A stretch of 64,000 nucleotides of DNA from JASHPR01 sp963808705 (GTDB lineage: Bacteria; Actinomycetota; Actinomycetes; Streptosporangiales; Streptosporangiaceae): contig CAWEHB010000001.1 of assembly GCA_963808705.1 (NCBI GenBank), positions 124,001-188,000 on the forward strand. Direction: 5' to 3'. Under the pieces are notes generated by a model. The model was not told where the DNA came from and did no database searches. It saw only the letters and a list, made by a program, of their open reading frames with translations. Positions 1 through 7,707 of the stretch are shown here, in pieces (the stretch's first letter is position 1; every line of letters begins with the position of its first letter). The position numbers were made by a program, and so were the translations under genes.

Positions 1-1827
1 CGCGGTCGGCCGGTGATGATAGACCGCGGTCTCGGCGATCGGTTCCGCTAGCAGGCCGGCCAGGCCGGCGACCGGCTCGCCCCCCGCAACCAGCATGCCG
101 TCGCGGAGTTCCGCCGGCCTCGGCAACGGCCCGTCGGCCCCGGCGACACGATCGCGCGCCCGCGCGGCGAGCCGGTCGCGGACCAGGCGGCAGGCCATCT
201 GCACCGCACCGCCGGCCATCATGGATTGCCGGGACGCCGAGGTGGAGCCCGCGTTGCCCATGCTGGTGTCGGCGGCGTGCAGCACCACGTGCTCGACGCC
301 AAGCTCGGTGCGGGCGATCTGGGTGAGGACCGTGGTCAGGCCCTGACCCATCTCCACCGCAGCAGTGTGGATCTCGGCGACAGGGGTGCCCTGGCTCAGG
401 CTCAGCGTCACGCGCGCGGTGGCCGAGTCGTCGAATCCCTCGCTGAACGCGGTGTTCTTGAACCCCACCGCGTACCCCACGCCGATGGCCAGGCCCTCCC
501 CGTGATTCGCATTCCCGGTCCCGCCGGGGTAGTCAAGCTGGTCGCGGCCGTGCGCGGGCTCGGGGACCGGCATGGGCGCGCGCGCACACAGCTCAATCAG
601 CTCGCGCACCGGTGCGCTGCCCGCTACCACCTGGCCGGTCGGCAGAACGGAGCCGGTGTGCAGCGCGTTGCGCAGCCGCAGTTCCACCGGGTCCATCCGC
701 AGTGCCGCGGCCAGCTTGTCCATCTGGGCTTCGTGGGCGAAGCAGACCTGCGGCGCCCCGAAGCCACGCATGGCCCCGCACGGCGGGTTGTTCGTGAAAA
801 CGAGGGTCCCCTCGATCCGGGCGTTGGGCAGCTCGTACGGGCCTGCCGCGAACGTCGCCGCGTTCCCGAGGACCGCGGGCGAGGACGAGGTGTAGGCGCC
901 ACCGTCGAACAGCAGCCTGGCGTCGACCACGACGAGCCGGCCGTCGCGGGCCGCGCCGTGACGAAGCCAGATCCGTGACGGGTGGCGGTGCACGTGCCCG
1001 AGGAAGGACTCCTCGCGGCCAAAGCTCATCTTGACCGGCCTGCCGGTGCGCAGGGCGAGCAGGGACGCGTGAATCTGCATGTGGATGTCCTCGCGGGCAC
1101 CGAATGCGCCGCCCACCCCGGCCAGGCTGATGCGTACCTTCTCCGGCGGCAGCTTCAGGCAGGGAGCGATCTGTTCCTGGTCCACATGCAGCCACTGGGT
1201 CGCCACGAGCAGGTGGATGCCTCCGTCCGGCGCGGGTACGGCCAGCCCGGCTTCCGGGCCCAGCGGTGCCTGATCCTGCATGCCGGTTTCGTAGTAACCG
1301 TCCACCCACACATCCGCCTCGGCCGCATCCGGGTTACCGTGCAGGATGTGCACGTGCCGCAGCACGTTGCCGAACTCGTGCAACTGTGGCGCCTCCGGCC
1401 GCAGCGCGGCCTCCATGTCGGTCACGACCGGAAGCGGCACCCAGTCGACGTCGATGAGCGTCGTGGCCTGGTGCGCGATCGCAGGTGTGTCGGCGGCGAC
1501 TATGGCGACCGGCTCCCCGTGATAGCGGACGAGGTCGTCGGCCAGGACCGGCTGATCATCGAAGTTCAGCCCGAACGTCCGCTTGCCCTCCAGGTCGGCA
1601 GCGAGCAGGACGGCGTGAACGCCTGGCAGCGAGGCGGCCGCGGTCGCGTCAGCACGACGGATCCGCGCGTGCGGGTGGGGCGATCGCAGCGTTGCCCCCC
1701 AGAGCATCCCGTCAGCCCAGAGGTCGCTGGCATAGTCGAACGTCCCGGTCACCTTGGGGATGACGTCGACCCGGACGGCGCTCTCGCCAACCCCGCCGCG
1801 GACCCGGCTAGGAGTCGTGGTGATCAT
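1..1827 (-). CDS. Xanthine dehydrogenase-family molybdopterin-binding subunit, 3' end outside window
   Basis: Large subunit of a three-subunit molybdenum hydroxylase that would bind molybdopterin-cytosine or -guanine dinucleotide and hydroxylate a heterocycle or aldehyde. The frame opens at ATG 1827 and stays open for 609 codons to the window edge, so the C-terminal part, including the region of the catalytic Glu, is missing. Visible signatures are an N-terminal VPKVTGTFDYA-like entry into the Mo domain, GGAFGAREDIHMQ, NNPPCGAMRGFGAPQ and VEMGQGLTT, all typical of the CoxL/XdhA family. The start overlaps the end of the Fe-S subunit gene by 20 bases, so the two are translationally coupled. It is the last visible gene of a long minus-strand operon. 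The substrate cannot be read from the sequence; the context suggests a purine or related N-heterocycle. Confidence 0.9.
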   Translation of the reverse strand, partial: MITTTPSRVRGGVGESAVRVDVIPKVTGTFDYASDLWADGMLWGATLRSPHPHARIRRADATAAASLPGVHAVLLAADLEGKRTFGLNFDDQPVLADDLVRYHGEPVAIVAADTPAIAHQATTLIDVDWVPLPVVTDMEAALRPEAPQLHEFGNVLRHVHILHGNPDAAEADVWVDGYYETGMQDQAPLGPEAGLAVPAPDGGIHLLVATQWLHVDQEQIAPCLKLPPEKVRISLAGVGGAFGAREDIHMQIHASLLALRTGRPVKMSFGREESFLGHVHRHPSRIWLRHGAARDGRLVVVDARLLFDGGAYTSSSPAVLGNAATFAAGPYELPNARIEGTLVFTNNPPCGAMRGFGAPQVCFAHEAQMDKLAAALRMDPVELRLRNALHTGSVLPTGQVVAGSAPVRELIELCARAPMPVPEPAHGRDQLDYPGGTGNANHGEGLAIGVGYAVGFKNTAFSEGFDDSATARVTLSLSQGTPVAEIHTAAVEMGQGLTTVLTQIARTELGVEHVVLHAADTSMGNAGSTSASRQSMMAGGAVQMACRLVRDRLAARARDRVAGADGPLPRPAELRDGMLVAGGEPVAGLAGLLAEPIAETAVYHHRPTA

Positions 1828-2359
1828 CGGCCCTCCCGGAAGCGCGGTGCCCGTCGATCCCCCCTGAAGCGCGGTGCGCGCTGGCCCCTCTCGCGGCCAG
1901 GTGGACCGCGCTGATGATCTTCTGGTAGCCGGTGCACCGGCAGAGGTTGCCTGCCAGCGCCTCCCGGATCTGCCCGTCTGAGGGGTCTGGCTCCTGGCGG
2001 AGCAGGTCGTGAACGGCCATCACCAGTCCCGGGGTGCAGAAGCCGCACTGGACCGCGCCGGCGTGCGCGAACGCTTCCTGGACCGGGTCCAGCTCGCCGC
2101 TGGCCGCTAGCCCTTCCACCGTGACGACATCCCGGCCCGCGGCCTGCCCGGCCAGCACCAGGCACGAGCACACCAGGCCTCCGGCCAGGTAGACGGCGCA
2201 GGAGCCGCATTCCCCCTGCTCGCAGGCGTTCTTCGTGCCGGTCAGGTGCAGCCCGTCGCGCAGGACGGTCAGCAGGCTCTCGCCGGCGCCGACGTTGTCG
2301 ATCACGCGCGGTTCGCCGTTCACGGTCAGGCGCAGTCTCATCCCGCCCGCCCGTCTCAT
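1808..2359 (-). CDS. (2Fe-2S)-binding subunit of molybdenum hydroxylase
   Basis: Small electron-transfer subunit with two [2Fe-2S] clusters. The plant-ferredoxin-type N-terminal domain shows CEQGECGSC followed by a further Cys, and the C-terminal helical domain shows CGFCTPG and LCRCTGY. Together these are the eight-cysteine pattern of CoxS/XdhC-type subunits. An ATG at 2359 overlaps the stop of the FAD subunit gene (ATGA, 2356-2359), which favours it; an internal ATG at 2341 (MRLRLTVNGEP) is the alternative. The length (183 aa) is slightly above the family norm of about 160 because of a low-complexity tail with two HRASG copies. It forms one enzyme with the genes on either side. Confidence 0.93.
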   Translation of the reverse strand: MRRAGGMRLRLTVNGEPRVIDNVGAGESLLTVLRDGLHLTGTKNACEQGECGSCAVYLAGGLVCSCLVLAGQAAGRDVVTVEGLAASGELDPVQEAFAHAGAVQCGFCTPGLVMAVHDLLRQEPDPSDGQIREALAGNLCRCTGYQKIISAVHLAARGASAHRASGGIDGHRASGRADDHHDS

Positions 2360-3249
2360 CCCGCCCGCCCGTTCCCTTGCGGCCCCTCTCTCAGGTAGTC
2401 GTCCCAGGCCCAGTCAAGGACCCGGCCGGCCATGACCCGCAGGGCCTGGGCGCGGTAGGCGGCCGTCCCGCGCACGTCGTCGACCGGCCGGGCCGCCGAC
2501 GCGACGAGATCGGCGAACTTGCTCTTCACGGCGTCGCCGAGCGGCCGGGGCGCCTCCCAGAGGCCGCCCTCGGCGAGCACGCCCTCCAGGAAGCGCTCGG
2601 CCCCGGCCGCCTGCAAGGGCACCGGCCCCGCCGAGCCGATACCCGTGCCTACCCGGCCGCGGTCCGGGTGCAGCGCCAGGGCGAACGAGCACACCGCGAT
2701 GACCATGGCGTTACGGGGCCCGACCTTGGCAAACTGCTGCGGTCCGCTGGCCCGCGGCACGTACACCGCGCTGATCAGCTCATCCGGCGCCAGCGCGTTC
2801 TGCTTGGGTCCCGTGAAGAAGTCCGTGATCGCGATCCGCCTGGTCCCGGCCACGGAGGCGACCTCGACCTGTGCCCCGGCGGCCAGCAATGGCGGATGAG
2901 CGTCACCGGCCGGGGAGGCCGTGCCCAGGTTGCCGCCGATCGTGCCGCGGCGGCGGATCTGTGGCGAGCCGACCGTCCGCGCCGCCAGCGCGAGCGCCGG
3001 GAAGTCGCGCCGCAGTGCCGGTATGAGGTGCTCATAGGTCGCGGTGGCGCCGAGCCGCAGCCACCCGTCGTCCGCGGACACCTCATCCAGGCGTGGAACC
3101 CGGCCGAGGTCGATGAGCGCAACGGGGTGGCACCGGTGGAAGTTGAGCTCCACCAGGAGATCTGTGGCGCCCGCCACGGGAAGCCCGTCGGGGAGCCCGG
3201 CCCTGGCCTCCAGGGCCTCGGCCCAGGCGGCCGGCTGCAGGAAGTGCAC
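2356..3249 (-). CDS. FAD-binding subunit of molybdenum hydroxylase
   Basis: Medium subunit (297 aa) passing electrons from the Fe-S clusters through FAD to the acceptor. The FAD-binding motifs of the CoxM/XdhB family are present: VAGATDLLVEL near residue 25 and RRRGTIGGNLGTASPAGD near residue 100. The GTG start at 3249 has a GAGGAG ribosome site nine bases upstream, which overlaps the stop of the preceding carbamoyltransferase gene, so it belongs to the same operon. The order FAD, Fe-S, Mo is the usual cox/xdh arrangement. Confidence 0.92.
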   Translation of the reverse strand: MHFLQPAAWAEALEARAGLPDGLPVAGATDLLVELNFHRCHPVALIDLGRVPRLDEVSADDGWLRLGATATYEHLIPALRRDFPALALAARTVGSPQIRRRGTIGGNLGTASPAGDAHPPLLAAGAQVEVASVAGTRRIAITDFFTGPKQNALAPDELISAVYVPRASGPQQFAKVGPRNAMVIAVCSFALALHPDRGRVGTGIGSAGPVPLQAAGAERFLEGVLAEGGLWEAPRPLGDAVKSKFADLVASAARPVDDVRGTAAYRAQALRVMAGRVLDWAWDDYLREGPQGNGRAG

Positions 3250-3262
3250 CGGAATCGCTCCT

Positions 3263-4240
3263 CTAGCTCATGGTCAGCGCCATGACTGCCTTCTGGGCAT
3301 GCAGGCGGTTCTCTGCCTCGTCGTAGACGGCCGACTGCGAGCCGTCGATCACCGCGTCGGTGACCTCGATGTTGCGGTCCGCGGGCAGCGGGTGCATGAA
3401 GATGGCGTCCGGGCCGGCCGTGGCCATCCGGGGCTCGTCGGTGATCCACGCCTTGTATGAGTCGATGATCTTCGCGCCCTCGGCCGCGTCCGGCGTGGTG
3501 AGCAGGGCCCCCCAGCTCTTGGCGTAGACGACGTCGGTGCCGCGGATGCCCTCGTCGAAGTCGTGCAGGATCTCGAAGCCGGCCCGGGCCCGCCGGGCAT
3601 TCTCCTGTGCCTGCTCGATTATCTCCGGCATGAGCATGAACTCGGGCGGGTGGACCAGTCGGACGTTCATGCCGAACCGCGGCAACAGCAGCGCCAGGCT
3701 CTGCGGGACGCTGATCGGCTTCTGGTAGCTGGATGCGTACGCCCAGCTGATGGTGGCGGTGCGGCCCCGCGGATCACCGAAGCGCTCGATGATCGTCATC
3801 AGGTCAGCCAGCGCCTGATGGGGGTGGTAGATGTCGCACTGCATGTTGAGCACGGGTACCCGGCTGGCCTCGGCGACCTCGCGCAGGTACTTGTTGCCTT
3901 GCTGCCAGTCGACGTAGCGGATCGCGATGCCGTCGTTGTAGCGGCCGAGGATCTCGCCGATCTCCCTGGCCGTGTCGCCGTGCGCGATCTGGGTGGTCCG
4001 GCTGTCGATGAACATCGCATGCCCGCCGAGCTGGGCCATGCCCGCCTCGAACGAGGCCCGGGTGCGGGTGCTGGGGAAGAAGAACAGCATAGCCAGGACC
4101 TTGTCCCGCAGGTACGGGTGCGGCCGCCCGAGCGCGCGGTCGCGCTTGAGCTCGAACGCGACGTCGAGCAGCGTGGTGATCTCGTCCTTGGTCCACTCCT
4201 GCAGGTCGATGAGGTCGCGGCCGCGAAGATTGGTCTGCAT
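3263..4240 (-). CDS. YgeW-like knotted carbamoyltransferase
   Basis: A 325-residue member of the ornithine/aspartate carbamoyltransferase fold. The carbamoyl-phosphate loop FFPSTRTR lies at residues 55-61. Its closest relation by eye is E. coli YgeW rather than ArgF or PyrB: it has TQIAHGDTAREI, NMQCDIYHPHQALAD and WAYASSYQKPISVPQ, and the last matches the WAYSPSYGKPLSVPQ block I recall from YgeW. The C-terminal HPLPADR replaces the HCLP of ornithine carbamoyltransferase. YgeW belongs to a purine/urate catabolic island in E. coli and its substrate was long unclear. The ATG at 4240 has GGAG seven bases upstream. Adjacent genes encode a second transcarbamoylase and a molybdenum hydroxylase, which suggests phosphorolysis of a ureido intermediate to carbamoyl phosphate (inference). 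Confidence 0.85.
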   Translation of the reverse strand: MQTNLRGRDLIDLQEWTKDEITTLLDVAFELKRDRALGRPHPYLRDKVLAMLFFFPSTRTRASFEAGMAQLGGHAMFIDSRTTQIAHGDTAREIGEILGRYNDGIAIRYVDWQQGNKYLREVAEASRVPVLNMQCDIYHPHQALADLMTIIERFGDPRGRTATISWAYASSYQKPISVPQSLALLLPRFGMNVRLVHPPEFMLMPEIIEQAQENARRARAGFEILHDFDEGIRGTDVVYAKSWGALLTTPDAAEGAKIIDSYKAWITDEPRMATAGPDAIFMHPLPADRNIEVTDAVIDGSQSAVYDEAENRLHAQKAVMALTMS

Positions 4241-4249
4241 GGCCGGCTC

Positions 4250-5203
4250 CTACCCGGCCGCGCCGAGGACCAGGGCGAGCAGCGCCATACGCAGGACCAC
4301 GCCGTTGAAGGCCTCGGCCCAGTACCTGTTGTGGCGGGTTTCGTCCACGTCCGGGGGAAGCTCGTCCATCCGGGGCAGCGAATGCAGGATGATCGAGTCG
4401 CTCTTGGCCTTGCTGCGCAGCAGCTCCCTGGTGACCCGGTAGGCGGCCGGGGTGAGCGGGTGCTCCGCGGTGGGCTCCACCCGCGACTTCTCGTAGTCGG
4501 CCTGCACCACCGGCTCCATGTAGATGACGTCGGCCTCCGCGATGCACTTCTCCGTGCTCTCCGCCTCCCGGTACTGCGTGTTCCGCTCGTCAAGCTCCGC
4601 CCTGAACTCCGGCAGCAGGGACATCTCCGGCGGGCTGACCACGAACGCCTCCATGTCGAACTGCGACATCGCGTACAGGATCGAGTGCATCGTGCGCATA
4701 CGCATGTCGCCGACGCACAGCACCTTCAGCCCGTCGAGCCGGCCCCTGGACAGCCAGATGGTGTAAAGGTCGGTGAGCACCTGGGTCGGGTGCTCACCCC
4801 AGCCGTCCCCGCAGTTGATGACCGGCACCGACGCCCAGCGGGCGGCCTCGGCCGGCGCGCCCTGCTGGTAGTGGCGCATGGCGATGACATCGCCGTAGTA
4901 CTCCAGCATGTGCACGGTGTCCTTGATCGACTCCTGGTAGAAGTCCCCGGCCCTGGTCATCTTCATGTCGGCGAAGCCGAGCACGTGCCCCCCGAGCCGG
5001 TGCATGGCCGCCTCGGTGGCCATCCGGGTGCGCGTGCTCGGCTGGTAGAAGGCGGTGAGCAGGATCTTGTCTTTCAGCAAGCCGCCGTTGCGGCGTTCCT
5101 CCGCGAAGGGCCGGAGCTCGTCGCATACCCGGAAGATCTGGAAATACTCATCACGCTCCATGTCCTTCAGGGACAGGATGTCCCGGCCGAGAAAGCTTCG
5201 CAT
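4250..5203 (-). CDS. Aspartate carbamoyltransferase-like protein
   Basis: A 317-residue transcarbamoylase of PyrB type. It has YQPSTRTR for carbamoyl phosphate, GDGWGEHPTQVLTDLYTI (the ATCase GDGxxEHPTQ block), and HSLPRMDELPPDVDETRHN with NGVVLRMALL at the C-terminus. No pyr gene is nearby; it sits in a catabolic operon beside the YgeW-like enzyme, so a role in pyrimidine synthesis is unlikely. I chose ATG 5203 because an AGGAGG site lies ten bases upstream; a GTG at 5212 would sit one base from that site. It may act in the degradative direction on a carbamoyl amino acid, or form a heteromer with the YgeW-like protein; both are inference. Confidence 0.85.
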   Translation of the reverse strand: MRSFLGRDILSLKDMERDEYFQIFRVCDELRPFAEERRNGGLLKDKILLTAFYQPSTRTRMATEAAMHRLGGHVLGFADMKMTRAGDFYQESIKDTVHMLEYYGDVIAMRHYQQGAPAEAARWASVPVINCGDGWGEHPTQVLTDLYTIWLSRGRLDGLKVLCVGDMRMRTMHSILYAMSQFDMEAFVVSPPEMSLLPEFRAELDERNTQYREAESTEKCIAEADVIYMEPVVQADYEKSRVEPTAEHPLTPAAYRVTRELLRSKAKSDSIILHSLPRMDELPPDVDETRHNRYWAEAFNGVVLRMALLALVLGAAG

Positions 5204-5218
5204 GGCAGCCACCCCTCC

Positions 5219-6283
5219 TCATCGGGCACCAGCGGGGTGCTCGTCGGTTTCCTCCCGGCCTCCGGCCGGACCAGGCTTGCGGGCAAACGTGTCGATCATG
5301 AGCTCGACATCGTCGCCGAGCGGGTACAGGATCGGGCACGTGGCGCCCGCCGTGATGTACTCGGCGACCTTGGCCTGGCACTCCTCGGGGGTGCCCGACG
5401 CCGAGATCATCTGGACGGCCTCATCCGGCACCAGCTTCATCGCCCGGCGGATGTCGGCCGCGCTGGCCGGCCAGGTGAGGATCTTCCCGATCTCCGCGAT
5501 CAGCGCAGGGTCGACCCCGCTGGCCTTCATGATGTGCGGCTGCTGCCCGAGGTACTGGGTCAGCAGTTCCCTGGATCGGTCGAGCGCCGTGTCACGGTCG
5601 GTGTCCACCGAGCAGACCACCAGCTGCGGCCGGTCGATCTCCCCGACGGTCCGCCCGGCCCGGGCCGCGCCTGCCGCGAGCGCGTCGAGCGCCCGCCGGT
5701 TGTAGTCGGGGCTGACCATGTAGTTGAGCAGGACGCCATCGGCGATCTCGCCGGCCAGCTCCATCATCTTCATTCCGGTAGCGCCGACGTAGATCGGCAC
5801 GTCCCGCGGGGAGCGGTCGCCGTGCACTATGTCGATCTCCACGTCGTCGAGGTGCACGAACTCGCCGTGGTAGGACACCCGCTGCAGGGTGAGCAGTTGC
5901 CTGGCCGCCTCGACGACCTCGCGCATGGCCGTCAGCGGCCTGCGCCGGTCCACGCCCACCTTCGACGCCAGGGGTTCCCACCAGGCACCGAGGCCCATCA
6001 TGATCCGGCCGGGCGCGAGCTCGGATAGCGTTGAGAACGTGGCCGCGAGCAGGCCGACGTTCCTCGTCCAGATGGGGATCACGCCGGAGCCGATCTTGAT
6101 CCGGCGGGTCACCGCGGCGTAGGCGGCCATCGGCACCGTCGCCTCCCGCACCAGCCTGCTCTCTGCCTGCCACACCGCCTCGAACCCGCGGGACTCGGCG
6201 TACTGCGCGTAGCGCATGCCGTCCCGGATCGGGTGCTTGTCCTGGAGGTACAGGGCCATCCGGCCCTCGGACGTCGCCGTCAT
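5219..6283 (-). CDS. LLM class flavin/F420-dependent oxidoreductase
   Basis: A 354-residue luciferase-like TIM-barrel protein. Family features are GFEAVWQAESRLVREATVPM, IKIGSGVIPIWTRN, LSELAPGRIMMGLGAW and DVPIYVGATGMKMMELAGEIADGVLLN, which follow the pattern of F420-dependent LLM reductases. ATG 6283 overlaps the stop of the SsnA-like gene (ATGA). The frame stays open far upstream, but that stretch is the antisense shadow of the SsnA gene. The enzyme could reduce or oxygenate a heterocyclic intermediate in the pathway. Whether it uses F420 or FMN cannot be told by eye. Confidence 0.88.
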   Translation of the reverse strand: MTATSEGRMALYLQDKHPIRDGMRYAQYAESRGFEAVWQAESRLVREATVPMAAYAAVTRRIKIGSGVIPIWTRNVGLLAATFSTLSELAPGRIMMGLGAWWEPLASKVGVDRRRPLTAMREVVEAARQLLTLQRVSYHGEFVHLDDVEIDIVHGDRSPRDVPIYVGATGMKMMELAGEIADGVLLNYMVSPDYNRRALDALAAGAARAGRTVGEIDRPQLVVCSVDTDRDTALDRSRELLTQYLGQQPHIMKASGVDPALIAEIGKILTWPASAADIRRAMKLVPDEAVQMISASGTPEECQAKVAEYITAGATCPILYPLGDDVELMIDTFARKPGPAGGREETDEHPAGAR

Positions 6284-7707
6284 CTCGCCTCGCCTCCCTG
6301 GGGCGCGAAATCGTGCTGCGGGATGTCCTCCAGCCGCGCCCACATCCGCCCGGCCTGCGCGGCCGCCTCGGCCGCGAGCGCGGCCTGGTCCACGCGGGTC
6401 GAGCGCCGGTCGGCGACGACCAGTTCGCCGGCCACCACCACGTCCCTGACCTGCCCGGGCGACAGGCCGAAGACCCAGTGCCCGGCGACGGTGCCCGCCG
6501 ACAACGGCGTCGGGGCGGCGTAGTCGAGCACGGTGATGTCGGCGGGCGCGCCGGCCCTGATCCGGCCGAGTAGCGGCTCGCCGAAGACCTGGCCGGCCGC
6601 GCGCGAGCCGGCGGCGAGACGGGCGAGCGGCCACGACGGGGACGTGAGCAGGCTCGCCTCCCTGGCCCGGAAGAACGCCGCCTGCGACTCGGTGATCATG
6701 TCGCCGCCGATGCCGTCGGTGCCCAGCGCGATCCGCCCGGCGCCGCGCGGGCCGGGGCTCTCGTCTCCGGCCGCGGGGGGTTCCGGGCCATCGGGGTCTG
6801 GGGTGTCCCCAGGGAGCGGAGTGCCCACCCGGGTCGGCACAGTCACCGGGCTGTGGCCGACGCCGTTGTTCATGTTGCTGCGGGCGTTGTGCGCGATCGT
6901 CGCGCCGGAGGCGAGCAGGATCTCGCGCTCCCGGGAGTCGACGTGCACGCAGTGCGCGAGCAGGGCGCGCTCGGTGACCACGCCCGCCGCGGTCAGCCGG
7001 TCCACCACGCGGCACCCGTGCCCGGCCAGCGCGTCTCGCTGGTCGGCGGCGTCCTCGGCCACGTGAATGTGCACGCCCGTGCCGGCCTCAGCGGCCGCGC
7101 CGGCGCAGGCCTCGAGCGTCGCGTCGGACATCGTGAACGACGCGTGCGCGCCCATCAGGCCGCGGGCCAGCGGCTGGCCGGCCTTGAGGAACCTGGTGTT
7201 CTCGGCGATGCCCGCGACGGCCCGGTCTTCGCCGTCCCGATCGGTCACCTCGTAGCACAGCACCGAGCGCAGCCCGAGCTCGCCGAGGGCGGACGCGATG
7301 ACGTCGAGCGACCCGTCGATGAAATTCGGCGAGGCGTGATGGTCGAAGACGGTGGTCGTCCCGGCCAGCAGCGCGTCCAGGCCGCCTGCCAGCGCCGACA
7401 TCCGGATACTCCGCTCGTCCAGCGCCCGGTCCAGCCGCCACCAGATGCGCTGCAGGATCTGCAGGAAGTTCCCTGGCGGGGCCAGCCGGTAGGGCATGCC
7501 CCTGGACAGCGCCGAGTACAGGTGGGTGTGCGCGCACACGTTGCCCGGCAGGACCAGGGTGCCGGAGCAGTCTCGGCGCGGCATCCCCCGCGGGGCGGGA
7601 CCGACCGCGGCGATCCGGTCACCGTCGATCACGACGTCGGCGCTGGCCAGCTCGACCGGATCGAGGCCGAGCACGACGGTGCCGCCGCAGAGCGCCAAGG
7701 TGCTCAT
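6280..7707 (-). CDS. ssnA: SsnA-like amidohydrolase / aminohydrolase
   Basis: A 475-residue Atz/Trz-type metal-dependent aminohydrolase. It has the metal site HTH at residues 60-62 (VCAHTHLYSALSRG), FDHHASPNFIDGSL, HIHVAED, AHNARSNMNNGVGH and LGTDGIGGDM. WRLDRALDE, the HHASP block, NMNN and LGTDGIG match E. coli SsnA as I remember it, so the call is to that subfamily and not to generic guanine deaminase. SsnA is part of the urate/purine catabolic set. Start and stop overlap the neighbours by 4 bases on both sides. Residues about 288-324 are a Pro/Gly/Asp-rich insertion that SsnA of E. coli lacks (see the finding at 6736-6846). Confidence 0.87.
   Translation of the reverse strand: MSTLALCGGTVVLGLDPVELASADVVIDGDRIAAVGPAPRGMPRRDCSGTLVLPGNVCAHTHLYSALSRGMPYRLAPPGNFLQILQRIWWRLDRALDERSIRMSALAGGLDALLAGTTTVFDHHASPNFIDGSLDVIASALGELGLRSVLCYEVTDRDGEDRAVAGIAENTRFLKAGQPLARGLMGAHASFTMSDATLEACAGAAAEAGTGVHIHVAEDAADQRDALAGHGCRVVDRLTAAGVVTERALLAHCVHVDSREREILLASGATIAHNARSNMNNGVGHSPVTVPTRVGTPLPGDTPDPDGPEPPAAGDESPGPRGAGRIALGTDGIGGDMITESQAAFFRAREASLLTSPSWPLARLAAGSRAAGQVFGEPLLGRIRAGAPADITVLDYAAPTPLSAGTVAGHWVFGLSPGQVRDVVVAGELVVADRRSTRVDQAALAAEAAAQAGRMWARLEDIPQHDFAPQGGEAR

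Noticed and set aside
3563..6028. Very long plus-strand open frame (over 800 codons) opposite the carbamoyltransferase and LLM genes
   Set aside because: It is antisense to three genes with clear family motifs, has a biased Arg/Val/Asp-rich composition, and shows no domain. In this GC-rich DNA the antisense frame is open by chance.
6284..7015. Upstream extension of the 5219-6283 LLM gene
   Set aside because: The added residues are basic, without family match, and the region is the SsnA coding sequence in another frame. ATG 6283 with a 4-base overlap is the natural start.
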